A stretch of 64,000 nt of DNA from assembly GCA_963711675.1 (NCBI GenBank), contig CAVQFB010000005.1, forward strand, positions 290,887 through 354,886, given 5' to 3'. The DNA comes from CAVQFB01 sp963711675 (lineage in GTDB: Bacteria; Acidobacteriota; Terriglobia; Terriglobales; Acidobacteriaceae). The notes under the pieces were generated by a model, which had not been told where the DNA came from, did not search any database, and worked only from the letters and a program-made list of their open reading frames with translations. Position numbers and translations under genes: made by a program. Below are positions 29,729-38,427 of the stretch, piece after piece (within the stretch, counting starts at the first letter, position 1; every line of letters begins with the position of its first letter).

Positions 29729-30034
29729 TTGAAGCGACTTCCGTTGTTCGCGTTAGCACTCCTTCTCGTTTTGACAACCGCGCCGGCGTTCGAGAGCGGC
29801 CGCCGCAACGTCTCAAGCGCCTCCTACGACGTCAGCGAGAACCTCGATGGCGCCTTTCGGGACGGACTGTACCTGGGAAGACTTGCGGGCGAGTCCAGCG
29901 CTGAGCCTCATATGGCGATTGGTCGCTGGGCAAGGACTGACGCGCGAAGGTCGTTCACAGCGGGTTACCAACAAGGCTACAGGAAATTTTCTGGCGGAGT
30001 CGCGTACATGCCATTGGCGAACCCCATCGAGTGA
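29729..30034 (+). CDS. Small secreted hypothetical protein (TTG start)
   Basis: A 101-residue protein. The start is TTG at 29729, because CGGAGGAAC lies just upstream and it gives a proper signal peptide (KRLPLFALALLLVLTTAPAF). The mature part is 70-80 residues with two Gly-Tyr motifs (DGLYLGRLAG and TAGYQQGYRKF), possibly an outer-membrane-associated helical hairpin. It is 55 bases upstream of the cupredoxin-like gene on the same strand and may be co-transcribed. Function unknown. Confidence 0.65.
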   Translation: MKRLPLFALALLLVLTTAPAFESGRRNVSSASYDVSENLDGAFRDGLYLGRLAGESSAEPHMAIGRWARTDARRSFTAGYQQGYRKFSGGVAYMPLANPIE

Positions 30035-30089
30035 ATTCGCGGCTTACTTCATCGACAAAAAAGCGACACATCCATTCCCGAGGTGCAGT

Positions 30090-30836
30090 GTGAAACTGAA
30101 AAACTTATTTCTGGCACCAGTTCTAACCATAGCTGTTTGCATTTCTAACCGTCCGGGTGTGAAGGCAGGGAGTCCCGTCTCATCGTCAACGATTGCGGGT
30201 GCAGCCACAATAAGAGGCGTGGTCAAATTCTCAGGTACCTTACCGGCCGCGAAGAACATCAGCATGTCGGCCGACCCAAGTTGTGCCAAGCAGCATCCCG
30301 GACCGGTGCTTACCCGGGAGGTCGTCGCGGACTCAAAGGGCGGGTTACAAAACGTGATTGTTTTTGTTGCGGAGGGGCTTAATGATCGTGCATTCGATCC
30401 CCCGACCGAGCCGGTTGTCATTGAGCAGAAGGGCTGCCAGTACCAACCACACGTTCTTGCCGTGCGGGCAAACCAGCGACTGGAAGTCGTAAACGACGAT
30501 CCCACGGCACATAACATCCATCCCACACCGACCAACAACCGAGAGTGGAATAAGGCTGAACTCCCCGGCGCCAAGCTCGAAGAAGCCTTTGCCCGGGAGG
30601 AAGTCGCCATTCCCGTGAAATGCAATATCCATCCCTGGATGCGAGGATATATCGCCGTTTTCAAGCATCCTTACTTCATCGTGACCAAAGACGACGGCAG
30701 CTTCCAGTTACCGAACCTGCCCCCAGGCACATACACCATCAAGGCGTGGCACGAGAAACTGGGCACGGCCACCCAGACGATCACGATTGGCGCCAACGAA
30801 ACCAAGGAGCTGAGCTTCGTTTTCAAGTCAATGTAG
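30090..30836 (+). CDS. Cupredoxin-like secreted protein with C-terminal regulatory-like domain
   Basis: A 248-residue protein starting at GTG 30090, with GAGG six bases upstream. A signal peptide covers about 1-25. The middle part resembles a plastocyanin/azurin-type type-1 copper site: a first His in PTAHNIHPT and the Cys-x2-His-x3-Met-like loop KCNIHPWMRG. Residues about 195-248 form a small beta-sandwich of the carboxypeptidase-regulatory-like type (DGSFQLPNLPPGTYTIKAWH). Proteins of this type are annotated as methylamine-utilisation-like or plastocyanin-like and probably carry electrons or bind copper in the periplasm. Copper binding is inferred from the motif. The upstream small secreted gene may be its partner. 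Confidence 0.82.
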   Translation: MKLKNLFLAPVLTIAVCISNRPGVKAGSPVSSSTIAGAATIRGVVKFSGTLPAAKNISMSADPSCAKQHPGPVLTREVVADSKGGLQNVIVFVAEGLNDRAFDPPTEPVVIEQKGCQYQPHVLAVRANQRLEVVNDDPTAHNIHPTPTNNREWNKAELPGAKLEEAFAREEVAIPVKCNIHPWMRGYIAVFKHPYFIVTKDDGSFQLPNLPPGTYTIKAWHEKLGTATQTITIGANETKELSFVFKSM

Positions 30837-30885
30837 GCCCAAGTACTTCGTAACGGTTTCGTCGGCTTTGTTACACTGGCCGCCC

Positions 30886-31380
30886 ATGAGCGTGATCGAC
30901 GAGGTTCTGGAAGCCAACGAAATCTACGCGCGCACCCACGAGTTGCGCAATCTTACCCCGCGCCCGGCCCGCAAGCTGGCCATCCTCACCTGCATGGACA
31001 CAAGGCTGTCCATCCGCACGTTGGGTTTGGCGACCGGAGACGCGCACATCATCCGCAACGCCGGCGGCATTGTGACCGACGACAGCCTGCGATCGCTGCT
31101 GGTGTCGCACTACCTGCTTGGAACCGAGGAGTTCATGGTCATCAACCACACCGATTGTGGCCTGATGCATACGAGTGAAGAAGACTTGCGCACTCGAATC
31201 CAGAACCGGGCCGGGACCGCTGCGATCGCGCCTGCGTTCTTTTTCGCTTTTCAGAATATTGAGTTGAATGTGCGGCACCAACTGGAGAAGCTGCGTACAC
31301 ATCCGTGGATTCCCAAGGAAGTCTCGGTGCGAGGATTCATCTATGACGTGAGCAGCGGCCGCCTGCGGGAAATCAGGTAG
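30886..31380 (+). CDS. Beta-class carbonic anhydrase
   Basis: A 164-residue beta-carbonic anhydrase, which interconverts CO2 and bicarbonate. Zinc ligands are Cys36 (LTCMDTR), His88 and Cys91 (INHTDCG), with the Asp38-Arg40 dyad present. RNAGGIVTDD is also typical. It is short, like the cytoplasmic Rv1284-type subgroup. ATG 30886 is chosen over an upstream one at 30868, as family members start near SVIDEVL. It lies 49 bases after the cupredoxin-like gene on the same strand. Confidence 0.9.
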   Translation: MSVIDEVLEANEIYARTHELRNLTPRPARKLAILTCMDTRLSIRTLGLATGDAHIIRNAGGIVTDDSLRSLLVSHYLLGTEEFMVINHTDCGLMHTSEEDLRTRIQNRAGTAAIAPAFFFAFQNIELNVRHQLEKLRTHPWIPKEVSVRGFIYDVSSGRLREIR

Positions 31381-31523
31381 CAGTGAATGCATGAGCGGTT
31401 GTCATGCGTGGCTTGGCTCGCGCGAACTCGGCGCGCAAGGCCTCGGCCCATTACGGTCAGTGTTAGTTTCATTGGACAGATTTGCGTCGACTTAGACAGG
31501 CATCCTTGGTACGCTCAGGTGTT

Positions 31524-31778
31524 GTGAAGCGTTTCTATCACTTTCTGCGAAGACTGCTGGATTATCGACCGGCGCCTGAGCCTGTTATCCCGAGAATCCT
31601 GTCTACCATACAACCGTCGCCTGCGGAATGGGCAGAAGCTCGAAAGAAGATTGCCGCGTTTCATTCCAATCCGGCGCACGAGTGCATGGATCGGCCGACG
31701 CTGCCTTGTCCTGCATGCGCAAAAGCCACGGGTGATCCCTTCTCTACCGTGCATCACATTCGTTCCATGGCGGGATGA
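31524..31778 (+). CDS. Possible small hypothetical protein
   Basis: An 84-residue frame starting at GTG 31524 (an earlier start at 31482 adds an unlikely leader). It has a basic N-terminus (KRFYHFLRRLLDY), a Pro-rich middle and a Cys-x2-Cys near the end (LPCPACAKATGDPF) that could bind a metal. The ribosome site is weak. It may be a real small protein or an accident; the Cys pair and lack of a competing frame favour the former. Confidence 0.35.
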   Translation: MKRFYHFLRRLLDYRPAPEPVIPRILSTIQPSPAEWAEARKKIAAFHSNPAHECMDRPTLPCPACAKATGDPFSTVHHIRSMAG

Positions 31779-32105
31779 ACCGCGGGGGCTGGCCCACGCT
31801 TGTGCGTCACTTCTGAGGCTTCCCTCTTCGTGGATTCGCAATAAACGAGGATAGGTCGCATTCACCCGATCGGGACAAAAGCAGGTCCTTCGACTCCTTG
31901 TCGCGGGTCGCAAGCGACTCGCGCCTCGTCGCTCAGGATGACAAGATCGTTAAGGGGGTGAGTCGTCCTCAGGATAGGGAAATGACGAGCACCGATGTCT
32001 CCGCGAGTTCATGCCTTCCTGCTGATCGCCATCCCCGTGCAGTACACTGATCCGCGCCGGCCGGAGTCGAACTCCCAACGCTCTGCAAGAGGGGATGAAA
32101 TCGCA

Positions 32106-32651
32106 ATGAAATCAACACTCGTTTTTCTCATCATGTCTGTGTCGCTTTGTCTGTACGCGCAGGATCAGAAACCGGAACAAAAACCGCCCGCCACGCTAAA
32201 GAGCGTACTGCTCGCGCAGCTGCGGAGCACGCACAACAAGGCCGAATGGTTTGTGCCTGCCAATACCGCCGTCGCAGGACTAACCGCCGAGCAGGCCAGT
32301 TGGAAAGACAACAAGGGGAATCACTCGGTTGGGCAGTTGGCGTATCACCTGGTGTTCTGGGACCGGGAAGAGCTCAAGAAGTTCAAAGGCGAGCCGCCCG
32401 ACAAATACAGCGGCAAGAACGATGACACCTTCGACAACTTCGACGCCAAGCAATGGAATGACATCGTCAAGCAACTCGACAGCGTCATGACCGAGTGGGA
32501 AAAGGCGGTCGAGAGCGCCGACGACAGAAAAGTGCAGGCCTGGGCGGAGGACATCGCGCACGTCGGCGCGCACAACGCCTACCATATCGGGCAGATCGTC
32601 TACGTCCGCAGGGAACAAGGCTCGTGGGATCCGGAGAAGGGGGTCAAGTAG
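32106..32651 (+). CDS. Secreted DinB-family protein
   Basis: A 181-residue protein from ATG 32106. Residues 1-20 are a signal peptide (STLVFLIMSVSLCLYAQ). The rest is a four-helix DinB/DUF664-like domain: HSVGQLAYHLVFWDREEL in helix 2 and the C-terminal GAHNAYHIGQIVYVRRE supply the His residues of the family's metal site. DinB-like proteins include bacillithiol and mycothiol S-transferases, and the window also encodes BshC, but export to the periplasm makes a cytosolic thiol-transferase role unlikely here. Function therefore remains open. Confidence 0.85.
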   Translation: MKSTLVFLIMSVSLCLYAQDQKPEQKPPATLKSVLLAQLRSTHNKAEWFVPANTAVAGLTAEQASWKDNKGNHSVGQLAYHLVFWDREELKKFKGEPPDKYSGKNDDTFDNFDAKQWNDIVKQLDSVMTEWEKAVESADDRKVQAWAEDIAHVGAHNAYHIGQIVYVRREQGSWDPEKGVK

Positions 32652-32858
32652 GGAAAGAGGTCTCCACTTTGTTGAAGTAAGCGGACCTACCAGCGCTCGG
32701 ACTTGCGTCTTAACGAGCAGGCGGCCCGTTCCGAGGGTGCGCGAACACGCACAAGTGCCTGTTTGACGGAGAGTTATCCTCTTGACCTTGGCTCGGCGCA
32801 GGCGTAGCCTCTCGCCTGCGAATCGCGGCATCGTCCGATGCTTCCACGGAGGTTGCGC

Positions 32859-33416
32859 ATGGTTTCCCTTACCGCTCTCTGGCTTCCCATCATTCTGGCG
32901 GCAGTGATCGTGTTCATCGCCAGTTCGATCATGCACACGGTGCTCACTTACCATCAAAGCGATTGCTCGAAGCTTCCCGACGAAGAAAAGGTCATGGCGG
33001 CGATGCGCGCCGCGGGCGTGAAACAGGGCTATTATCACTTCCCTTTCTGCAACCACAAGGAGATGAAGAATCCTGACGTGGTGGAGAAATTCAAGCAGGG
33101 GCCGGTCGGGATTCTGACGGTGTTTCCAAGCGGGCCGCCGGCCATGGGCAAGTATCTAGTCTCGTGGTTCATCTATTGCCTGATTATCGGCTTCTTTGTG
33201 GCCTATCTGACAGGACACACGGTGGCGCCGGGCGCGCACTATCTGGCGGTCTTTCGCGTGGCTGGCACAGCGGCGTTTCTCGCCTACGGACTGGGTCAAC
33301 TGAGCAACAGCATCTGGAAAGGCCAGCCCTGGGGCATGACCATCAAGGAAGTGATCGACGGGCTGATCTACGGATTGCTGACGGCTGGGACGTTTGGCTG
33401 GCTCTGGCCGCGTTAG
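32859..33416 (+). CDS. Integral membrane protein
   Basis: A 185-residue protein. ATG 32859 is chosen because GGAGG lies six bases upstream. It has an N-terminal hydrophobic helix (WLPIILAAVIVFIASSI), a 70-residue extracytoplasmic or cytoplasmic loop with two cysteines and a KQGYYHFPFC segment, and about three more helices toward the C-terminus. It resembles uncharacterised conserved Acidobacterial membrane proteins. No enzymatic motif was recognised. Confidence 0.75.
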   Translation: MVSLTALWLPIILAAVIVFIASSIMHTVLTYHQSDCSKLPDEEKVMAAMRAAGVKQGYYHFPFCNHKEMKNPDVVEKFKQGPVGILTVFPSGPPAMGKYLVSWFIYCLIIGFFVAYLTGHTVAPGAHYLAVFRVAGTAAFLAYGLGQLSNSIWKGQPWGMTIKEVIDGLIYGLLTAGTFGWLWPR

Positions 33417-33470
33417 GCCGGACTGCCTGGTTCAAAGCATGGTATGCGTTGGCGTGGAAAACCGAGGCCG

Positions 33471-33830
33471 TTATTCCAGCGAATGATATCCAGCCTGCTC
33501 GAACCGCGGAGTGCAAACGCAGTAGAAGATCAGATCGATGTCGCCGATATTGGTTATGCGTTGCCGAACCCCGGGCGGAATCAAAACTACGTCGCCCGGT
33601 CCGACGTCCTGCGGCGCCAGATCGCCGATTTCGACACGGCCGGCTCCCTCCGCGATGATGTAGCGCTCTTCCCCGTCGATGTAATGGAGTTTAGTGGTAA
33701 CGCCCGGTTCGACCCGCGCCCGCGCGATCGACAGATGATCACGTGCGCTGTTGGAGGTCTCAATGATGTGGCAGCGCTCGGGGGTGGCGAATTCGGCCGC
33801 GAGGTCTTGTTTGAGAATCACGGCGTTCAT
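33471..33830 (-). CDS. Cupin-domain protein
   Basis: A 119-residue single-domain cupin. The first cupin motif appears as TTKLHYIDGEERYIIAEGAG and the second as PGDVVLIPPGVRQRITNIG, where the usual His of motif 2 is replaced by Arg or Gln. The start ATG at 33830 has GAGGAG nine bases upstream. Small cupins like this can be isomerases, dioxygenases or sugar-binding proteins; the altered motif makes a metal-dependent enzyme uncertain. It is convergent with the membrane protein gene to its left. Confidence 0.85.
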   Translation of the reverse strand: MNAVILKQDLAAEFATPERCHIIETSNSARDHLSIARARVEPGVTTKLHYIDGEERYIIAEGAGRVEIGDLAPQDVGPGDVVLIPPGVRQRITNIGDIDLIFYCVCTPRFEQAGYHSLE

Positions 33831-33908
33831 GACGGTGAGCTCCTCGGGGTTTGCCTATGCCCCGCTGAATAAGAGTAATCTGGGTGGAGAATGCATCGGC
33901 GAAGAGTG

Positions 33909-34586
33909 ATGAGTGTTGATAACAAATCGAATTCATGGGTGTCCGGAGGTAGTTGCCTGCTGCTTGTCATGGCAATGACGCTCCTCCTGTCTGCTGATCT
34001 GAAGGCTCAAGACGCGCTCGGGCATCGATCTCCAAAGAAGACCTTCACGAGCGAGGATGGCACGTTTCGGTTCGAGTATTCTGACTCGCTTGTATCGTGC
34101 AAGAAAGGTCCAAGTCAATCGGACGGGTGGACGCCAGAATCGTGTGCTGGCTATATTCCTGTCTGCTCGGATGCCTCTGACGACTCCAACGGAACGGTCG
34201 CATGTGTGGCGTATCCCGCTGCCGACCTCAGGAAGGGCACCAACTTTCAGGCTGCCGCGTTCTCAGTGAGCGAACTCAAGGAAGTTAACACGGAGAGTAA
34301 GTGCCTCAGCGGAGAGGAACCGCTTCCGCATACCGTAGTCTCGCGCAGCGAGATGGTGAACGGCGTAAAGTTCGTCGTAACAGAGAGCGCCGGCGCCGCG
34401 GCGGGCAACCTGATGAATGGATTCGTTTACAGAAGCTTTCACGGAAAGACATGCTACGAACTCGACCTCCGAATCGCCTATTCCAATCCCGGAAATTACG
34501 ATCCCGGCGCCATAAAGATCTTCGACTCTGAAGAGGTGCGGAAAAGGCTCAAGGAAGTGCTAGAGACGTTCAAGTTTCTGAAGTAA
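33909..34586 (+). CDS. Secreted hypothetical protein
   Basis: A 225-residue protein with a signal peptide (residues about 12-35, GSCLLLVMAMTLLLSADLKAQ). The mature part begins with SEDGTFRFEYSDSLV and contains several Cys residues (positions near SCKKG, ESCAGY, VCSD, VACVA) that could form disulphides in the periplasm. The closing helix (EEVRKRLKEVLETFKFL) is amphipathic. The fold resembles PsbP/MOG1-like secreted proteins of unknown function, but this is weak. ATG 33909 is preferred for signal peptide length; 33891 is possible. Confidence 0.7.
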   Translation: MSVDNKSNSWVSGGSCLLLVMAMTLLLSADLKAQDALGHRSPKKTFTSEDGTFRFEYSDSLVSCKKGPSQSDGWTPESCAGYIPVCSDASDDSNGTVACVAYPAADLRKGTNFQAAAFSVSELKEVNTESKCLSGEEPLPHTVVSRSEMVNGVKFVVTESAGAAAGNLMNGFVYRSFHGKTCYELDLRIAYSNPGNYDPGAIKIFDSEEVRKRLKEVLETFKFLK

Positions 34587-34676
34587 GCAGGCGGATTGCG
34601 TCGCCTCGGCGACGCGGATTTGATTGAAAACGCTGGCAGCGATTCTTTAGCATCTAACTACCAGTGAGGTTTCCCA

Positions 34677-35021
34677 ATGGCGATGTCTGATTACCTCAAG
34701 ACCCTCAAGTCTCCAGAGCTACGCCTGGCATGGGTAGTGGCGATGGCGGCCGACGCGATACAGATTGCCGGATTGCCGCTGTTCGTCGAGGGTGCACTTT
34801 CGCCTGCCGACGCCATCCTGGATCTCGTCGTGGCGGCCACGCTGGTTCGGTTGCTGGGTTGGCATTGGGCCTTCCTGCCTTCGCTCGCGGCGGAATTATT
34901 GCCGGGATTCGACCTGTTTCCAACCTGGACCGCTGCTGTCCTGTACGTGACCCACGAGCGCGTCAAGTCGGGCGAGCCGGAGATTCTGCCTCCCGGCCCA
35001 GCGCCGGCGCGACGGCCATAA
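34677..35021 (+). CDS. Small membrane protein
   Basis: A 114-residue protein with hydrophobic segments (AWVVAMAADAIQIAGLPLFV, ILDLVVAATLVRLLGWHWAF) and a Pro-rich C-terminal tail. Not recognised beyond general resemblance to conserved Acidobacterial membrane proteins. ATG 34677 has AGTGAGG upstream. Confidence 0.65.
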   Translation: MAMSDYLKTLKSPELRLAWVVAMAADAIQIAGLPLFVEGALSPADAILDLVVAATLVRLLGWHWAFLPSLAAELLPGFDLFPTWTAAVLYVTHERVKSGEPEILPPGPAPARRP

Positions 35022-35082
35022 CATTCTGTGGGACGATTCAGACTCGAACCGGTCCCTTCCAAAGCCGTTCACGCAGAGGGAA

Positions 35083-35150
35083 CTGCAGATTCCTCGCACG
35101 TCCTCGCCGCCCGAGCGCGGTTAAGGACGGTTCGGAATGACAAAGAAGGT
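35083..35150. repeat. Dispersed repeat, family 3, copy 1
   Basis: Begins CTGCAGATTCCTCGCACG and continues to CGGAATGACAAAG. A closely matching copy lies at 58973. Both occur in intergenic DNA, and both are followed after a few tens of bases by a GGCGTGCCCTG or GGCATGCCCTG word. Confidence 0.7.
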
Positions 35151-35209
35151 AGGCTGGCGGCGCCCGTGAAGGCGTGCCCTGATACACCTTGGCTATTTCT
35201 CCCGCCTAT

Positions 35210-35590
35210 TCAGACTCCCAGCAAGCTGTACATCAGAACTGACAGGACGATAAGCGTAAAAACCACGTACATGCGGTCGCGCTCCATGGCGAAAGCAAAG
35301 GCCGCAAATGCTACTCGCGCGACTGGCGTCGCGATCAGGAAAACCAGCCCCAGTTGAATAATGCCGCGCCCGTGCAGTCCGAAGGTCTGATGGACAATTC
35401 CCCTCAGATGCCTGAGATCATTGGGCTCGCCGTGAAAGGCGCGATAGTTCACGGGTTCAAGTCCGTGGCGAATCAGGTAAATTGCCGCTCCGGCCGACAC
35501 GATTGCCGCCGCCAGGGTCACGCCGGTGCGCAACAGTCCGCCGATGATCTCTTCCACGGACTGATCGTTCCATTTGCTGAGAAGCATCAT
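35210..35590 (-). CDS. DUF1634 membrane protein
   Basis: A 126-residue protein with three hydrophobic segments (TLAAAIVSAGAAIYLI, RGIIQLGLVFLIATPVARVAF, VFTLIVLSVLMYSLLG), matching the DUF1634 family. Its ATG overlaps the stop codon of the TauE/SafE gene (ATGA type), so the two are translationally coupled. DUF1634 proteins are commonly encoded with TauE/SafE transporters and are presumed accessory subunits. Confidence 0.88.
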   Translation of the reverse strand: MMLLSKWNDQSVEEIIGGLLRTGVTLAAAIVSAGAAIYLIRHGLEPVNYRAFHGEPNDLRHLRGIVHQTFGLHGRGIIQLGLVFLIATPVARVAFAAFAFAMERDRMYVVFTLIVLSVLMYSLLGV

Positions 35591-36426
35591 CAGACTGTGC
35601 CGGTTATGCCCTTGTAGACCATCTCAATCCCCAGGACCACAATCACTGCGCTGAACACCAGTCGGAGCCAGCGCGTGTGTGCTTTCACCAGCACGCGGGA
35701 GCCGATCAAGGATCCGGCGAGCACGCCCAGCATGACGGGCATGGCCAGGCCGGGATCGATATAGCCGCGGCGCAGGTACACGCCCGCGCTGGCCGCCGCC
35801 GTGACCCCGATCATGAAATTGCTCGTCGTGGTCGAGACCTTGAAGGGGATACGCATCGCCTGGTCCATGGCCAACACTTTCACCGCGCCGGAACCGATGC
35901 CAAGCAATCCGGAAAGCGCGCCCGCGCCGAACATCAGACTGAAACCTGCGGGCACGCGGCGCACGAAATAGTGCCGGATGCCGTTGTCGCCGGGAAAGCT
36001 GCCGTTCAATTTCAAGCGAGTGGCAAGGGGGTCGGGCTGCTCGTTGGCCGGAGGCAATGGCCGTGGGCGGGCGGAGAGAAACGCCGAATAAAGCAACGTG
36101 AGTCCGAATACGATGGCAAGTGCGGCAGTGGGAATCCTGGTCGCGAGAAATGCGCCTGCCAAAGCGCCAAACGTGGTGGCGATTTCAAGAAACATGCCGA
36201 CGCGGATATTGGAGAATCCTTCTTTCACGTATGCGGCGGCGGCACCGGAGGAGGTGGCGATCACCGAGACGAGCGATGCGCCGATGGCATATCGGATGTC
36301 GACTTTGAAGAGCACGGTGAGCAGCGGCACCAGGACCACGCCACCGCCCAGGCCGGTGAGCGCACCCAGAAATCCGGCGATCAGCGAGACGCACCCCGCC
36401 AGCACCGTGAACTCCAGAACATTCAT
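35590..36426 (-). CDS. TauE/SafE-family sulfite/organosulfonate exporter
   Basis: A 278-residue multi-pass membrane protein. The duplicated TauE/SafE signature is visible: GFLGALTGLGGGVVLVPLL near the N-terminus and GALSGLLGIGSGAVKVLAM in the second half, with about eight helices. The family exports sulfite, sulfonates or related anions, but substrate varies. ATG 36426 has AGGGGA upstream and gives the usual N-terminus; longer reading to 36495 adds a polar leader not typical of the family. Coupled with the DUF1634 gene. Confidence 0.9.
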   Translation of the reverse strand: MNVLEFTVLAGCVSLIAGFLGALTGLGGGVVLVPLLTVLFKVDIRYAIGASLVSVIATSSGAAAAYVKEGFSNIRVGMFLEIATTFGALAGAFLATRIPTAALAIVFGLTLLYSAFLSARPRPLPPANEQPDPLATRLKLNGSFPGDNGIRHYFVRRVPAGFSLMFGAGALSGLLGIGSGAVKVLAMDQAMRIPFKVSTTTSNFMIGVTAAASAGVYLRRGYIDPGLAMPVMLGVLAGSLIGSRVLVKAHTRWLRLVFSAVIVVLGIEMVYKGITGTV

Positions 36427-36529
36427 TTCGGTGAATCCCCTAACCAGTTTGCCACAGGGAGACGGAATGCAGTGACGCACGACTCTGAAGCGCAAACATT
36501 TCGAGTTGTATCCAGGAACCCGCAGGCGC

Positions 36530-38092
36530 TCAGTGCGCCATTACGGCCCCGCCGCCGCGCTTGGGCCGGGTCATCAGGAAAATAAATGGGAACATGACCA
36601 GGAACATGACCCCAAGAAAGAAGAATACGTCGTTATAGGAAAGCATGGCGGCCTGACGCTGCACTATTGCCCACATCGCCGCGTAGGCTTGTTTGTTGGC
36701 GGTAGCCGAATCGGCGCCTTTGGCCATCATCGATCCTTGCATGCCCTGCAGCGTCGCTTGCGCGCGGAAGTTCGCGCTGTTCACATGCTGACCCAGCACA
36801 TTGATATGGGCCTGCATGCGGCGAAACTGCATGGTTTCCACCATGGAGATTCCGACGCTGGCGCCGACATTGCGCATGAGGTTGAAGATGCTGGTCGCGG
36901 CGCCGAGACGCTCCTTGGGTATGGGATCGTTGGTCGCCGTGGTCAAAGGGACGAACACCAATCCCAGCGCGGTGCCCTGCAACGTAAGTGCAACCCAGAA
37001 GTTCCAGAAGCCGACATCCAGGCTCATCCTCGAGAGAAGGAACATGGCAACGGCCGAGAAGAAAAGCCCCGTCCCAAGCAACTTGCGGGCATCGACTCTC
37101 CCGATCAGGATGCCGATGAGGGGCATCGCCATAAATGATGCCATGCCGCGTGGCAGGTTGGTGACGCCAGCATGTGTGGCCGTGTAACCGAGCAATTCCT
37201 GCATCAGGAGAGGCAGCAGTACGGTGCTGCCGTAGAGCACAAAACCCACTCCAGTCATCAGTGCCGTGCCGATCGCAAACGATCGATATTTGAAAACGCT
37301 CAAGTCGATGATGGGATGATCGGTTCGCAACTCGCGGATGATCAGGCCGACCAACCCGATGGTCGCCAGTACCGCCAGGGTCACGATGAAACGCGAGCCG
37401 AACCAGTCTGCTTCCTGGCCCTTGTCCAGCATGATCTGCAGGGAGCCGATGCCTAGTACCAGGAGACCGATCCCCCAATAGTCGATCCCAGACGGCTTCT
37501 TGCGCAGGTAAGATGGGTCGAAGACGAACATCTGAGTGAGAATGAGTGCGATCACCCCGATGGGTACGTTGATGTAGAACACCCAACGCCAACTGTAATT
37601 GTCGGTGATCCAGCCTCCGGCGACCGGGCCCAGCATGGGCGCGACCACAATTCCGAGAGCCCAGAAAGCCATCGCCTGTCCGCGCTTTTCCGGAGGAAAC
37701 GACTCCAGCAGAATGGCCTGGGACAGAGGCTGTAGGCCTCCTCCGCACGCGCCCTGAATAACGCGGCATACGATCAGGAAGCCGAGGGATGGAGCCAGCC
37801 CGCACAGGAAAGAGGCGATCGTAAAACCGGTTACCGAAGCCAGAAGCAGGCGCTTGCGCCCGAACGTGCTGGCCAGCCAGCCCGTCATGGGCAGAATGAT
37901 GGCATTCGCGACCAGGTAAGAAGTAAGCGTCCAGGTGGCTTCGTCGGTGCTCGCAGAAAGATTCCCGGCGATATGCCGCAGCGAGACGTTGACCACGGTC
38001 GTATCCAGCACTTCCATGAAGGTGCTGGACATGACGGCAACGGCGATCAGCCACGGATTGATTTCGCGCGGGGGCAATGGGCTCGAAGCCAT
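36530..38092 (-). CDS. DHA2-family (EmrB/QacA) multidrug exporter
   Basis: A 520-residue major facilitator with 14 expected helices. DHA2 signatures include SSTFMEVLDTTVVNVSLRHI in helix 1, WTLTSYLVANAIILPMTGWL, RKRLLLASV and helix 5 motif C as ALGIVVAPMLGPVAGGWI. The long loop (YLRKKPSGIDYWGIG) between helices is normal. EmrB-type transporters export hydrophobic drugs by proton antiport, usually with an EmrA membrane-fusion protein; no EmrA or TolC gene is adjacent here. The gene is divergent from glpK. Confidence 0.92.
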   Translation of the reverse strand: MASSPLPPREINPWLIAVAVMSSTFMEVLDTTVVNVSLRHIAGNLSASTDEATWTLTSYLVANAIILPMTGWLASTFGRKRLLLASVTGFTIASFLCGLAPSLGFLIVCRVIQGACGGGLQPLSQAILLESFPPEKRGQAMAFWALGIVVAPMLGPVAGGWITDNYSWRWVFYINVPIGVIALILTQMFVFDPSYLRKKPSGIDYWGIGLLVLGIGSLQIMLDKGQEADWFGSRFIVTLAVLATIGLVGLIIRELRTDHPIIDLSVFKYRSFAIGTALMTGVGFVLYGSTVLLPLLMQELLGYTATHAGVTNLPRGMASFMAMPLIGILIGRVDARKLLGTGLFFSAVAMFLLSRMSLDVGFWNFWVALTLQGTALGLVFVPLTTATNDPIPKERLGAATSIFNLMRNVGASVGISMVETMQFRRMQAHINVLGQHVNSANFRAQATLQGMQGSMMAKGADSATANKQAYAAMWAIVQRQAAMLSYNDVFFFLGVMFLVMFPFIFLMTRPKRGGGAVMAH

Positions 38093-38427
38093 GCGATCAG
38101 TGAGCTTCCTTTATCGGGCGAGACGTCTCCAGTTCCCTCCTTCGAGACGCGACCCCCGATGAAGGTTGCTTCAAGTAGACTCCCGCGGACCTCAAAACGA
38201 TGCATTCGAATTGCGACGTCCGAATTGACGTAGGTTTCGCAAGACGTAAACCGCAAAGGACACAAAGTATCACGAAGGCAACGCTCCTGTGGGCGATTTG
38301 CTCGTGACCGGTCCTCGGCGCGGCGGTTGAGAACCTTCCGATCGTGTGCCATTTGGCGAGCAACCCGCGCTGTGATAAACACGGTAAGCCCCAAGAAGAT
38401 ATCTAGCACCGAGAGATCGGAGAATCC
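38093..38427. other. Divergent intergenic region between MFS exporter and glpK
   Basis: About 335 bases expected to hold both promoters. An ACCGCAAAGGACACAAAG-type tract near 38250 resembles common Acidobacterial intergenic words. A GGAG site at 38419-38422 serves the GTG start of glpK. No clear operator was identified. Confidence 0.5.

Noticed and set aside
32055..32085. A GAGTTCGACTCC-like tRNA T-arm on the minus strand
   Set aside because: The five-base stem does not pair correctly and no anticodon or acceptor arm is visible, so it is not a tRNA or a clear attachment site.
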